NCBI GenBank assembly: GCA_016763715.1
Contig: JAESTG010000044.1
Coordinates: forward strand, 1-7,429
Direction of reading: 5' to 3'
Source: Flavobacteriaceae bacterium
GTDB taxonomy: Bacteria; Bacteroidota; Bacteroidia; Flavobacteriales; Flavobacteriaceae
Length of the DNA: 7,429 nucleotides
The position numbers were made by a program, and so were the translations under genes. The notes under the pieces are model-generated. The model had not been told where the DNA came from and made no database searches. It saw nothing but the letters and a program-made list of their open reading frames with translations. Shown piece by piece: positions 1-4,785 of the stretch (position 1 is the first letter of the stretch; every line of letters starts with the position of its first letter).

Positions 1-797
1 CGAGCGAAGTGTGTAAACTACTCGATATTAAAAACACAAGTGACGCAGTATCAAGGCTTGATGATGATGAAAAAGGGGTATCGGTTATACCGACACCCTC
101 TGGAGAACAAGAAAAACTCATAATATCTGAAAGCGGTCTTTATGCATTAATTTTTAAAAGTAAAAAACCGAGTGCTAAGAAGTTTAGAAAGTGGGTAACA
201 AAAGAGGTTATACCTTCTATCCGAAAAACAGGAGCTTACGGTATAAACAGGCTTGAAACCCCAAATTTCGTTGTTAGATTTAACGATAATTGGGACAGAA
301 CAGATAAGGGCTATTTTTCTGTTATAAGCGAGCTTTTTGTAAGGCTATACGGTAAGTTTGAAAACATAGGATACCAAATACCAAACAAAGCGCTTGGAGG
401 CAAACAAATTAGACCCGACGTAAGTGTTGGTAGGTTGTTTGCTCAATATTTAAGAGATAAACACACTGACTTAGCGGAAGAATACAAAATGTATAGCCAC
501 CTATTTCAAGATGGTAGTGAGTTTGACGCAAGACAATATAAAAACGCATTGTTGCCAACCTTTATTAAGTTTGTCGATGATGTTTGGATACCACAAAGAG
601 CGCAAGCGTACTTTAAAACTAGAGACCCCGTTGCCTTGGATTATCTTCCTGTACTTTTAGGTAGTGGTGATAGCAGAAAAAGAACACCATCAAAAAGCAT
701 CGAACCACTTTCTAGCTTCAACAAAAAGATAAAGAAAGGTATTGGATGGAACCCCAAAGACCACAAAAAAGGTAGTGGTGGAGTAGGAAACGGATAA
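1..797 (+). CDS. BRO-N domain protein (phage antirepressor-like), 5' truncated by the window edge
   Basis: The reading frame is open to the left edge. The first GTG (position 9) is an internal valine, because the residues before it (S-E) and after it (VCKLLDIKN) read as the middle of a BRO-N domain, so the true start lies upstream. Seen residues, numbered from that valine: the conserved BRO-N core runs from about 1 to 75, with the DDDEKG turn near 19-24, SESGLYALIF near 41-50, and the basic KKFRKWVTKEVIPSIRKTGAY near 57-77. A second, C-terminal region follows (about 95-215: YFSVISELFVRLYG, IRPDVSVGRLF, DYLPVLLG) and ends in a lysine-rich tail. BRO-N domains bind DNA and are common in phage antirepressors and integrated elements. 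The C-terminal half resembles that of other Bacteroidota BRO proteins as I remember them. The target is unknown. The stop codon lies 5 bp before a folded repeat (803-874). The gene lies outside the transposon. Confidence 0.85.
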   Translation, partial: SEVCKLLDIKNTSDAVSRLDDDEKGVSVIPTPSGEQEKLIISESGLYALIFKSKKPSAKKFRKWVTKEVIPSIRKTGAYGINRLETPNFVVRFNDNWDRTDKGYFSVISELFVRLYGKFENIGYQIPNKALGGKQIRPDVSVGRLFAQYLRDKHTDLAEEYKMYSHLFQDGSEFDARQYKNALLPTFIKFVDDVWIPQRAQAYFKTRDPVALDYLPVLLGSGDSRKRTPSKSIEPLSSFNKKIKKGIGWNPKDHKKGSGGVGNG

Positions 798-802
798 AAG
801 CA

Positions 803-874
803 TTACACCCCAGTTTTGGCTGTTTAGTTAAGATGACTTGCTTGGAAGCAATAGCAAGGTATTAACAAGTGTAA
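803..874. repeat. Folded repeat after the BRO gene, copy 1 of 2
   Basis: A closing stem TTACAC (803-808) / GTGTAA (869-874) encloses two arms. The first is a mini-hairpin, CAG-TTTTGG-CTG (811-822). The second is a longer stem made of GTTAA/TTAAC (827-831 with 862-866) and CTTGCT/AGCAAG (837-842 with 853-858), with a 10-nt loop. The copy at 4908-4974 keeps the same layout with different stem bases. Both copies follow a stop codon by 5 nt and are followed by GTAAYACGYTC. It resembles an integron attC site in general architecture only; the canonical RYYYAAC/GTTRRRY ends are not present. It could also act as a transcript 3' end. Confidence 0.5.
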
Positions 875-1026
875 CACGTTCTATTACATACGGAGTAACA
901 AGAAAACCTTTTAGTAGGTAGTGCGGTTTTGCCCGTACACTTGAAATTACCGTTCTTCAAAAAATGCAGAATCCCTTCTGCTAAAATCAATTTTTTTAGT
1001 TTGGTGTAAACTTATATATAGATGCC
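875..1026. other. Non-coding spacer with small hairpins
   Basis: No plausible gene is seen. It holds a perfect 6-bp hairpin, GCAGAA-tccc-TTCTGC (966-981), followed by a T7 run at 991-997 that could end transcription from the left. It also holds the left arm of a 12-bp stem (1008-1019) whose other arm is now on the far side of the transposon, at 5120-5131. Confidence 0.4.
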
Positions 1027-1034
1027 ATATATAA
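1027..1034 (+). repeat. Target-site duplication, left copy (ATATATAA)
   Basis: Eight bases immediately outside the left terminal inverted repeat, identical and in the same orientation to 5120-5127 immediately outside the right one. IS1595-family elements are known to duplicate 8 bp. The sequence is low-complexity AT, so a chance match is less unlikely than for a mixed octamer. Confidence 0.75.
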
Positions 1035-1059
1035 GGGACTTATATATGTGTTACCACAA
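1035..1059 (+). repeat. Left terminal inverted repeat of the transposon
   Basis: 25 bp, starting GGGACTTATATATG and ending TTACCACAA; it is the exact reverse complement of 5095-5119. Identity stops abruptly on both sides. The outer part also pairs with the flanking CATATATAAG (1026-1035) as a local 10-bp hairpin, because the target duplication happens to resemble the repeat. Confidence 0.78.
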
Positions 1060-1089
1060 ACCTCAGCTAAATGAAAATTGAAAAACAAT

Positions 1090-1578
1090 TTATTCTATTT
1101 TTAGAGAATCTATGGGAGTGCCTTTGGTTTGGGTTTCCAGCGTATATATACGCTCTTGGAGTGCTTCTACTTTCTGTTCTGTGGCTTGTATTTCTTTGGT
1201 TCTTTTTGTGTCTTCTCTTGTGATTACCATTATAGCTACTAATAAAGAGAGAACAGGAATTGATATTTGAACAAAGTCTTTAACATTACCTTTTATGGCG
1301 CTAGTAAATGCCTTTTTGTACTTTTTATTAGAATGGCTAGTAACCCCTTTAAGCTCACAGAACAACCCTTTCAAACCATCATGGTTGTAGTACGCTATTT
1401 CTTCTGCGTCAAAAAGTTCTGAGGTTATCGCCGCTAATTTTATATCATCACATTTAGTAAAAGTTAAAACATCTTCAAAAGAAATTCCAACTACATTATT
1501 AGTTTTACCTAAGTCTACTTCAATTTGTCTTTTAGCCAATAAGCCTAACAGTCTATGCCTTTTTAAATTAATATTCAT
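1090..1578 (-). CDS. Membrane protein with winged-helix-like N-terminus and C-terminal coiled coil (162 aa)
   Basis: I do not recognise a named family. Residues about 6-90 read as a winged helix-turn-helix: RHRLLGLLAKRQ, an ISFEDV segment, a helix ending in ELFDAEEIAYYN, then GLKGLFCELKGVTSHSNKKY, close to small wHTH proteins of Bacteroidota mobile elements. Residues 102-119 form a single membrane helix (DFVQISIPVLSLLVAIMV). Residues about 121-150 are a charged, heptad-like coiled coil. The likely topology is a cytoplasmic N-terminal wing with the coil on the other side of the membrane, or the reverse. The ATG at 1578 is preceded by a good -7 box (1613-1620), giving a leader of roughly 30 nt. 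It is the leftmost cargo gene, ends 30 bp from the left TIR, and is divergent from the RHH gene. Confidence 0.75.
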   Translation of the reverse strand: MNINLKRHRLLGLLAKRQIEVDLGKTNNVVGISFEDVLTFTKCDDIKLAAITSELFDAEEIAYYNHDGLKGLFCELKGVTSHSNKKYKKAFTSAIKGNVKDFVQISIPVLSLLVAIMVITREDTKRTKEIQATEQKVEALQERIYTLETQTKGTPIDSLKIE

Positions 1579-1612
1579 ATCAAGTTGGTTTATGCACTAA
1601 AGAGGGGGAATC

Positions 1613-1620
1613 CAAAGATA
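1613..1620 (-). promoter_or_regulatory. Bacteroidota -7 promoter box for the 1090-1578 gene
   Basis: On the minus strand this reads TATCTTTG, matching TAnnTTTG. It lies about 35 nt upstream of the ATG at 1578. No clear -33 TTTG was seen at the usual distance. Confidence 0.55.
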
Positions 1621-1735
1621 GGAAAAAGGAGTTTTACGAGCTGAAATTGATACACTAACGGTAATATGTTGAAAACTAGCCTGTTTTGTTAATAATGCGT
1701 TCCGTTATGATGCAGTATTTAGCAAATTAGCTGCG

Positions 1736-1743
1736 TATATTTG
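1736..1743 (+). promoter_or_regulatory. Bacteroidota -7 promoter box for the RHH gene
   Basis: TATATTTG matches TAnnTTTG and lies 35 nt before the ATG at 1779. The only -33-like element nearby is weak and badly spaced. The 200-bp gap between this gene and the divergent 1090-1578 gene therefore carries one outward-facing box for each. Confidence 0.5.
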
Positions 1744-1778
1744 AATATTAACTAATTCATGAAGAAAACTATTTAATT

Positions 1779-1934
1779 ATGGCAATTGAAAAAAACACAA
1801 AAACAAAAACCATTACTCTACAAAAGTCTATTGTGGATAAGGTTGAAGAACGAGCTAAAAGAGAAAATAGGAACTTCTCTAATATGGTAGAAACAATATT
1901 AAAGAATGCAACAAATCAACAACAGGTATTTTAA
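1779..1934 (+). CDS. Small ribbon-helix-helix (Arc/CopG-type) DNA-binding protein, 51 aa
   Basis: The protein starts MAIEKNTKTKTITLQKSIVD and ends NATNQQQVF. Residues about 9-15 (TKTITLQ) fit the DNA-contacting beta strand of RHH proteins. Residues 16-29 (KSIVDKVEERAKRE) and 33-44 (FSNMVETILKNA) fit the two helices, with the usual N-R-N-F-S turn between them. Arc/CopG-type proteins bind operator DNA as dimers, usually as autorepressors, antitoxins or plasmid and transposon regulators. No toxin ORF is adjacent, so a plain regulator of the divergent wHTH membrane gene or of the transposon is more likely than a toxin-antitoxin system. It has its own promoter box (1736-1743) and a strong terminator 3 bp after the stop, so it is monocistronic. 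Confidence 0.82.
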   Translation: MAIEKNTKTKTITLQKSIVDKVEERAKRENRNFSNMVETILKNATNQQQVF

Positions 1935-1937
1935 AGT

Positions 1938-1969
1938 AAAAAGGGTCACTCGGCAAAGTGACCCTTTTT
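1938..1969 (+). terminator. Rho-independent terminator of the RHH gene
   Basis: A perfect 13-bp stem (1938-1950 with 1957-1969) has core GGGTCACT/AGTGACCC, a 6-nt loop CGGCAA and a TTTTT tail. The A-rich left side lets it work for the other strand as well. Confidence 0.88.
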
Positions 1970-2021
1970 GGGATTCGGAAAGTCCGTATCCGACAATTAT
2001 TTAATTAATACATTTTTTAGA

Positions 2022-2138
2022 ATGACCAGTTCGACAAGAACATCAACTAAAACTGTACGTGTTAGAGTTAAAACTCCATCAGGATATATTTATGTCCCGA
2101 TGAAAGTTAAGACTCAGGTCACTACATATCGTCATTAG
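2022..2138 (+). CDS. Small basic protein, 38 aa, unknown function
   Basis: The ATG at 2022 opens a 38-codon frame: MTSSTRTSTKTVRVRV, then KTPSGYIYVPMKVKTQVTTYRH. It is strongly basic, threonine-rich and has alternating hydrophobic positions that suggest two or three beta strands (TVRVRV, GYIYVPMKV). There is no signal peptide or membrane helix. It starts about 50 bp after the RHH terminator, so it needs its own promoter; only a loose box (TACATTTT near 2009) is seen. The even composition and absence of low-complexity sequence favour a real gene, but a chance frame cannot be excluded at this length. It is followed by the hairpin-rich segment that ends at 2385, probably the 3' part of the same transcript. 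Confidence 0.45.
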   Translation: MTSSTRTSTKTVRVRVKTPSGYIYVPMKVKTQVTTYRH

Positions 2139-2350
2139 GCGATAGCAGTCTACTAAATAACTGAACAATAGTATTTTATTTAGTTGAGGCAAGGTGCAAC
2201 TCGCCTCAAAATTAGTCGCTCAGCTTAATGAGCTAGAACTTGAAAAAGTAAAAGAAAGGGCATTCAATTTATAATGACAGCCTGAAAAGATGTAAGAACC
2301 TCTCCCATCAGGAGTAATTCTTAGAACTCAAAATTTTACTTTAAGAACGT
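2139..2350 (+). other. Hairpin-rich non-coding segment: long 3' UTR or small RNA candidate
   Basis: Several stems follow one another: ACTAAATA/TATTTAGT (about 2151-2184); TTGAGGC/GCCTCAA (2184-2190 with 2203-2209); GCTCA/TGAGC around 2219-2234; and a nested hairpin TAAGAA/TTCTTA (2293-2298 with 2318-2323) enclosing CTCC/GGAG (2302-2305 with 2311-2314) across a symmetric 3x3 internal loop. A strong terminator follows. No TAnnTTTG box was found at its start, so it may be a processed 3' UTR of the 38-aa gene rather than an independent RNA. No known RNA family was recognised. Confidence 0.35.
2194..2274 (+). CDS. Doubtful 26-aa ORF with GTG start
   Basis: Starting at a GTG, the frame reads MQLASKLVAQLNELELEKVK then ERAFNL, an amphipathic helix with a leucine-rich heptad look. 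An in-frame stop lies three codons upstream. The GTG sits in the loop of the TTGAGGC/GCCTCAA hairpin (2184-2209). It could be a real micro-protein, a decayed gene end or chance. Confidence 0.15.
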   Translation: MQLASKLVAQLNELELEKVKERAFNL

Positions 2351-2385
2351 AAAGCGTCTCTTCCTAATGGTTGGGGCGCTTTTTT
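2351..2385 (+). terminator. Rho-independent terminator closing the 2022-2385 transcript
   Basis: A 10-bp stem, AAAGCGTCTC (2351-2360) with GGGGCGCTTT (2373-2382), contains two G-T pairs and is followed by a T run to 2385. An upstream CTTTA (2339-2343) can pair with TAAAG (2350-2354), which would compete with the left arm of the terminator. Confidence 0.85.
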
Positions 2386-2421
2386 ATTCATTCAAAACTA
2401 AGTAATTTGGATGGAATTAAC

Positions 2422-2429
2422 TAGCTTTG
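2422..2429 (+). promoter_or_regulatory. Possible -7 box upstream of the 75-aa gene
   Basis: TAGCTTTG fits TAnnTTTG, but it would leave a leader of roughly 95 nt before the ATG at 2529. That leader contains an interrupted inverted repeat, TTATTCCACA (2457-2466) against TGTGGTATAA (2501-2510), 9 of 10 pairs, which could be an operator or a leader hairpin. Confidence 0.3.
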
Positions 2430-2528
2430 TTCGTTATTTTTTTGTGAAATAGACGTTTATTCCACAAAAAACAGTAAAAAAGCACTTTAAATACATTAAA
2501 TGTGGTATAAGAGCTTATATAACACTTT

Positions 2529-2756
2529 ATGAACAAACGAACTAAATATATTTTCGTTGCCTTACGTGGACAAGAATTAGTCCTAGCTGATACTAATCTC
2601 ACAAGTTTTGTAAGGGGAATAAAAGCAATTGAACCTAGTGTAGACTGTAGAACTACATTCGAAAATAAGTTTAAGGAGGAAACAAGGTTTTATCATGTTA
2701 CGGGGTTAGGTGTAACATATTCTTTCCATAAGTATGTAAACCCTAGTAATGCTTAA
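2529..2756 (+). CDS. Small protein of unknown function, 75 aa
   Basis: The protein begins MNKRTKYIFVALRGQEL and ends HKYVNPSNA. No family is recognised. A short strand (KYIFVALRGQELVLAD) is followed by a helix (NLTSFVRGIKAIEP), a basic stretch (ENKFKEETRFYHV) and a final strand (GVTYSFHKY). This order (Y-V-x-L strand, then NL..F/C helix, then xxY.V/FxK end) is shared with the convergent 68-aa product at 2743-2949, so the two may be distant relatives. There is no signal peptide or membrane helix. Its last 14 bp overlap the 3' end of that neighbour on the opposite strand, so transcripts from the two genes would be antisense at their ends. It is cargo of the transposon. Confidence 0.6.
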   Translation: MNKRTKYIFVALRGQELVLADTNLTSFVRGIKAIEPSVDCRTTFENKFKEETRFYHVTGLGVTYSFHKYVNPSNA

Positions 2757-2949
2757 CCTTAAAAACTTTGAAATTTTTATAGGTTACGGGGTAGGTTTTT
2801 TTCCTTACGATTGTATTATAAGAGTAGAAGTCTTCTTCTGCTAAGAAATCACAAACCTTTTTTAAGTTTCCGAAAGTTCCTAACACATCACAATCCTTTA
2901 GTAATACGTAGTACTGTAAGTTCTCACGTTGTTCTTTGTATGTAGTCAT
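2743..2949 (-). CDS. Small protein of unknown function, 68 aa, from a leaderless promoter
   Basis: The protein begins MTTYKEQRENLQYYVLLKD and ends YKNFKVFKVKHY. It resembles short Bacteroidota element proteins that I remember only as a pattern: a strand (YYVLLKDCDVLGTFG), a helix (NLKKVCDFLAEE), then SYNTIVRKK and a closing YPVTYKNFKVFKV. The middle could be a small HTH-like or recognition helix; function is unknown. The ATG at 2949 is only 4 nt after a perfect -7 box (2954-2961), the same spacing as at the 4786 gene, which supports this start and suggests a leaderless mRNA. A 30-bp palindrome lies 18 bp upstream of the ATG, so the gene may be regulated there, perhaps by its own product. Confidence 0.65.
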   Translation of the reverse strand: MTTYKEQRENLQYYVLLKDCDVLGTFGNLKKVCDFLAEEDFYSYNTIVRKKTYPVTYKNFKVFKVKHY

Positions 2950-2953
2950 GCTC

Positions 2954-2961
2954 CAAAGATA
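2954..2961 (-). promoter_or_regulatory. Bacteroidota -7 box for the 68-aa gene (leaderless)
   Basis: The minus strand reads TATCTTTG, then GAGC, then ATG. With the usual distance from box to transcription start, the transcript would begin at or next to the start codon. Confidence 0.6.
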
Positions 2962-2967
2962 TAAAAT

Positions 2968-2997
2968 AATACAATTATATTCGAATATAATTGTATT
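2968..2997. promoter_or_regulatory. Perfect 30-bp palindrome, candidate operator 1
   Basis: Each 15-base half is the exact reverse complement of the other, centred at 2982/2983 on TTCGAA, with core ATATTCGAATAT. It lies between the minus-strand 68-aa gene and the plus-strand transposase, about 7 bp upstream of the -7 box at 2954-2961. A repressor there could control both directions. Confidence 0.6.
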
Positions 2998-3013
2998 TAT
3001 TCATGTTTATATC

Positions 3014-3031
3014 AATATATTCGAGTATATT
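3014..3031. promoter_or_regulatory. Near-palindrome with the same core, candidate operator 2
   Basis: Sequence AATATATTCGAGTATATT, one mismatched pair, centred 40 bp (about four helical turns) from the perfect palindrome. It overlaps a promoter-like TATATTTA (3026-3033) that sits about 22 bp before the transposase ATG. Confidence 0.5.
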
Positions 3032-3055
3032 TACATATAATTAATAACAACCACT

Positions 3056-3994
3056 ATGAATTTCAAATCACTACTTCAGCTTTTAGACCATTTCAGAGAA
3101 GAAAGTACTTGTATAGAGTATTACAGCGAGTTGCGTTGGGGTAATGAGCCATCTTGTCCTCATTGTGGGAGTATTAGCCCGTACAGCACTAAAAGAGGTT
3201 ACAGATGTAGCGAAAAAGAGTGTCGTAAAGATTTTACCGTTAAGACAGGGACTATATTCGAAAATTCTAAAATTCCACTTCGTACTTGGTTTGCCGCTAT
3301 TTTCTTAGCTACCAATCACAAAAAAGGTATTTCGAGTGTACAGCTTGCAAGTGATTTGGGTATCACTCAAAAAAGCGCATGGTTCGTACTTCACCGTATT
3401 AGAGAAATGCTGAAAGATAAAGCCCCGAAAATGTTAGGGGATACCAATATGGTAGAGATTGACGAAGCCTACATAGGTGGTAAGGAAGGGAACAAGCATT
3501 ACGGAAAGCAACGTTCTAAGGAAAACCTAAGTTTAAGAAATGACGGTACACCTTACCAACCTAAGAGAATGGTAGTAGGCTTTGTTGAGCGTGGTGGGGA
3601 CATTATTGTAAGACACGTTGCACGTGCGACCAATAAAGAAATTTTACCACTACTAGACAAATACGTTATCAAAGGCTCTGAAGTACATACAGACGAAAGT
3701 AACATTTATAGTAATATTGGCAGAACCTTCACGCATAGAACGGTTGTACATTCTGCTAGTCAGTATGTTGTTGGAAATTGTCATACAAACACTATCGAGA
3801 ACTTTTGGAGTACTTTAAAGCGAGGTATCAATGGAATTTACCACCATGTAAGCGAAAAGCATTTGGAGCGTTATTTGGATGAATATGCGAATCGTTACAA
3901 TACACGTGATTTGACTAGCCAACAACGGTTTGAATTGTTTTTAGGGCAAAGTGAGAGTAGATTGAGTTATAAACTGCTAACAGATAAAAGGTAG
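3056..3994 (+). CDS. IS1595-family (ISXO2-like) transposase, 312 aa
   Basis: It catalyses DNA cutting and strand transfer at the element ends. Seen: an N-terminal zinc ribbon (C34-x2-C37, C51-x4-C56) followed by the RKDFTVKTGTIFENSKIPL stretch typical of the family; a helix-turn-helix-like region (about 90-118, ISSVQLASDLGITQKSAWFVL); then the DDE_Tnp_ISXO2 nuclease core with IDEAYIGG (D136), HTDE (D213) and HTNTIENFWSTLKRG (N245, E248, K255). The family is known for a DD(E/N)K-type active site, and all positions are present. The length is normal for the family and no frameshift or stop is seen, so it is probably active. The ATG at 3056 gives the expected N-terminus. It lies near the middle of the transposon, transcribed rightward, downstream of two palindromes that may repress it. 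Confidence 0.95.
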   Translation: MNFKSLLQLLDHFREESTCIEYYSELRWGNEPSCPHCGSISPYSTKRGYRCSEKECRKDFTVKTGTIFENSKIPLRTWFAAIFLATNHKKGISSVQLASDLGITQKSAWFVLHRIREMLKDKAPKMLGDTNMVEIDEAYIGGKEGNKHYGKQRSKENLSLRNDGTPYQPKRMVVGFVERGGDIIVRHVARATNKEILPLLDKYVIKGSEVHTDESNIYSNIGRTFTHRTVVHSASQYVVGNCHTNTIENFWSTLKRGINGIYHHVSEKHLERYLDEYANRYNTRDLTSQQRFELFLGQSESRLSYKLLTDKR

Positions 3995-4003
3995 CAAAAA
4001 TTA

Positions 4004-4026
4004 ACCCCATCTAAACTTGATGGGGT
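4004..4026. terminator. Terminator hairpin between converging genes
   Basis: A perfect 8-bp stem, ACCCCATC (4004-4011) with GATGGGGT (4019-4026), has a 7-nt loop. It is 10 bp after the transposase stop and 60 bp beyond the 4087-4668 stop. The T run (TTTTT) directly follows the hairpin on the minus strand, so it is best placed to end the minus-strand gene and probably works in both directions. Confidence 0.65.
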
Positions 4027-4086
4027 GATTGAAAATTTTTAAATTGCAATGATGTCTCCTTTTATTATCATAATTATTCTTATTAA

Positions 4087-4668
4087 TTATTTTTTGATTA
4101 GTGGAGTATTTCCACTTAAAAAAGAACCAAGTATTAAGTCGTTTTTATGTCTAAAAGTATACACTTTAACAACTGAAAAACCACTTAAAGAGTGTTTTGC
4201 TAATACTTCAAACCTAATTCTTTTATTTAAATCTACCAAATCTGTTAAGTTTTCTTTAGTAAAAAATTGAACAGCATAGTCTGTTCGTTTCTTTAGTCTT
4301 CTGTCTTTAAAAATCAAGTCTTGAAAGCAATGATATATATTAAACCTGTTCAAAAACCAAGTATTGTCTTTTCTAAGACTTAGCTCATCGTAATGTAAGT
4401 CTTCATTGTTTTCTGAAGGAATCAGCTCTATAGAATATAGCTTCACCCTCAGATCGTAAACTTTGAAAAACCATGATTTATTAATTATTTTGAATCCAAA
4501 GTGTATTGACCCCTCTCTTTCTTCAATTGAAATCTTGTTGCAGATTCTAAGTTTTGGTTTTAATCTGCTTAGAATAAATAAAAAGAATACTGATGTTACA
4601 AACCCAGCTATAAAACTTTCTATATTTCTTCCAAAGAACGATTGCTCTACAATTTCTTGTATAATCAT
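4087..4668 (-). CDS. Membrane-anchored protein of unknown function, 193 aa
   Basis: The frame is open up to a TTG at 4743, but that codon lies inside a promoter box and the extra residues do not look like protein. The ATG at 4668 gives a sensible start (MIIQEIVEQSFFGRN). Residues about 17-34 are a membrane helix (IESFIAGFVTSVFFLFIL), followed by the basic SRLKPK, which suggests that the remaining 155 residues are cytoplasmic. That domain alternates short strands (SIHFGFKIINKS, VYDLRVKLYSIEL, YAVQFFT, IRFEVLAKHSLSGF, VVKVYTFRH) and looks like a beta sandwich. HSLSGF recalls the cytoplasmic domain of inward-rectifier channels, but no pore region is present. No catalytic motif is seen. It shares a divergent promoter region (4740-4782) with the 38-aa gene. 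Confidence 0.7.
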   Translation of the reverse strand: MIIQEIVEQSFFGRNIESFIAGFVTSVFFLFILSRLKPKLRICNKISIEEREGSIHFGFKIINKSWFFKVYDLRVKLYSIELIPSENNEDLHYDELSLRKDNTWFLNRFNIYHCFQDLIFKDRRLKKRTDYAVQFFTKENLTDLVDLNKRIRFEVLAKHSLSGFSVVKVYTFRHKNDLILGSFLSGNTPLIKK

Positions 4669-4739
4669 ATTTATTTCAATTACTGCGCCAAGACAATATT
4701 TAAATACATAAACTTTTCTTAAAATATAAAGGGGAGAAT

Positions 4740-4782
4740 TCAAAGGTAAGAATAATTTTTAAAATCAAATTCTTACCTTTGA
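4740..4782. promoter_or_regulatory. Divergent promoter pair built as a 13-bp inverted repeat
   Basis: TCAAAGGTAAGAA (4740-4752) and TTCTTACCTTTGA (4770-4782) are exact reverse complements with a 17-bp AT-rich centre. Each arm contains TACCTTTG, a match to the TAnnTTTG -7 box, pointing outward: 4774-4781 to the 38-aa gene (ATG 4 nt later) and 4748-4741 to the 193-aa gene (leader about 65 nt). The symmetry could also serve one regulator, or the hairpin could act as a terminator. Confidence 0.5.
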
Positions 4783-4785
4783 GAC

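Noticed and set aside
803..874. A canonical integron attC site
   Set aside because: The ends do not match RYYYAAC/GTTRRRY and no integron integrase is in the window; only the folded architecture is similar.
1779..2138. A toxin-antitoxin pair built on the RHH gene
   Set aside because: A strong terminator separates the RHH gene from the 38-aa ORF, and that ORF does not resemble a toxin.
2417..2602. 61-codon minus-strand frame
   Set aside because: Antisense to the better-supported 2529-2756 gene and its leader; composition is unlike a protein and it has no promoter box at a sensible distance.
2950..4060. A minimal 1.1-kb IS around the transposase
   Set aside because: No matching inverted repeats were found close to either side of the transposase; the 25-bp pair at 1035 and 5095, with its 8-bp duplication, fits better.
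4049..4270. 73-codon plus-strand frame
   Set aside because: Antisense shadow of the 4087-4668 gene. Its hydrophobic start arises from AT-rich sequence.
4463..4711. 82-codon plus-strand frame
   Set aside because: Antisense shadow of the 193-aa membrane protein's N-terminal half.
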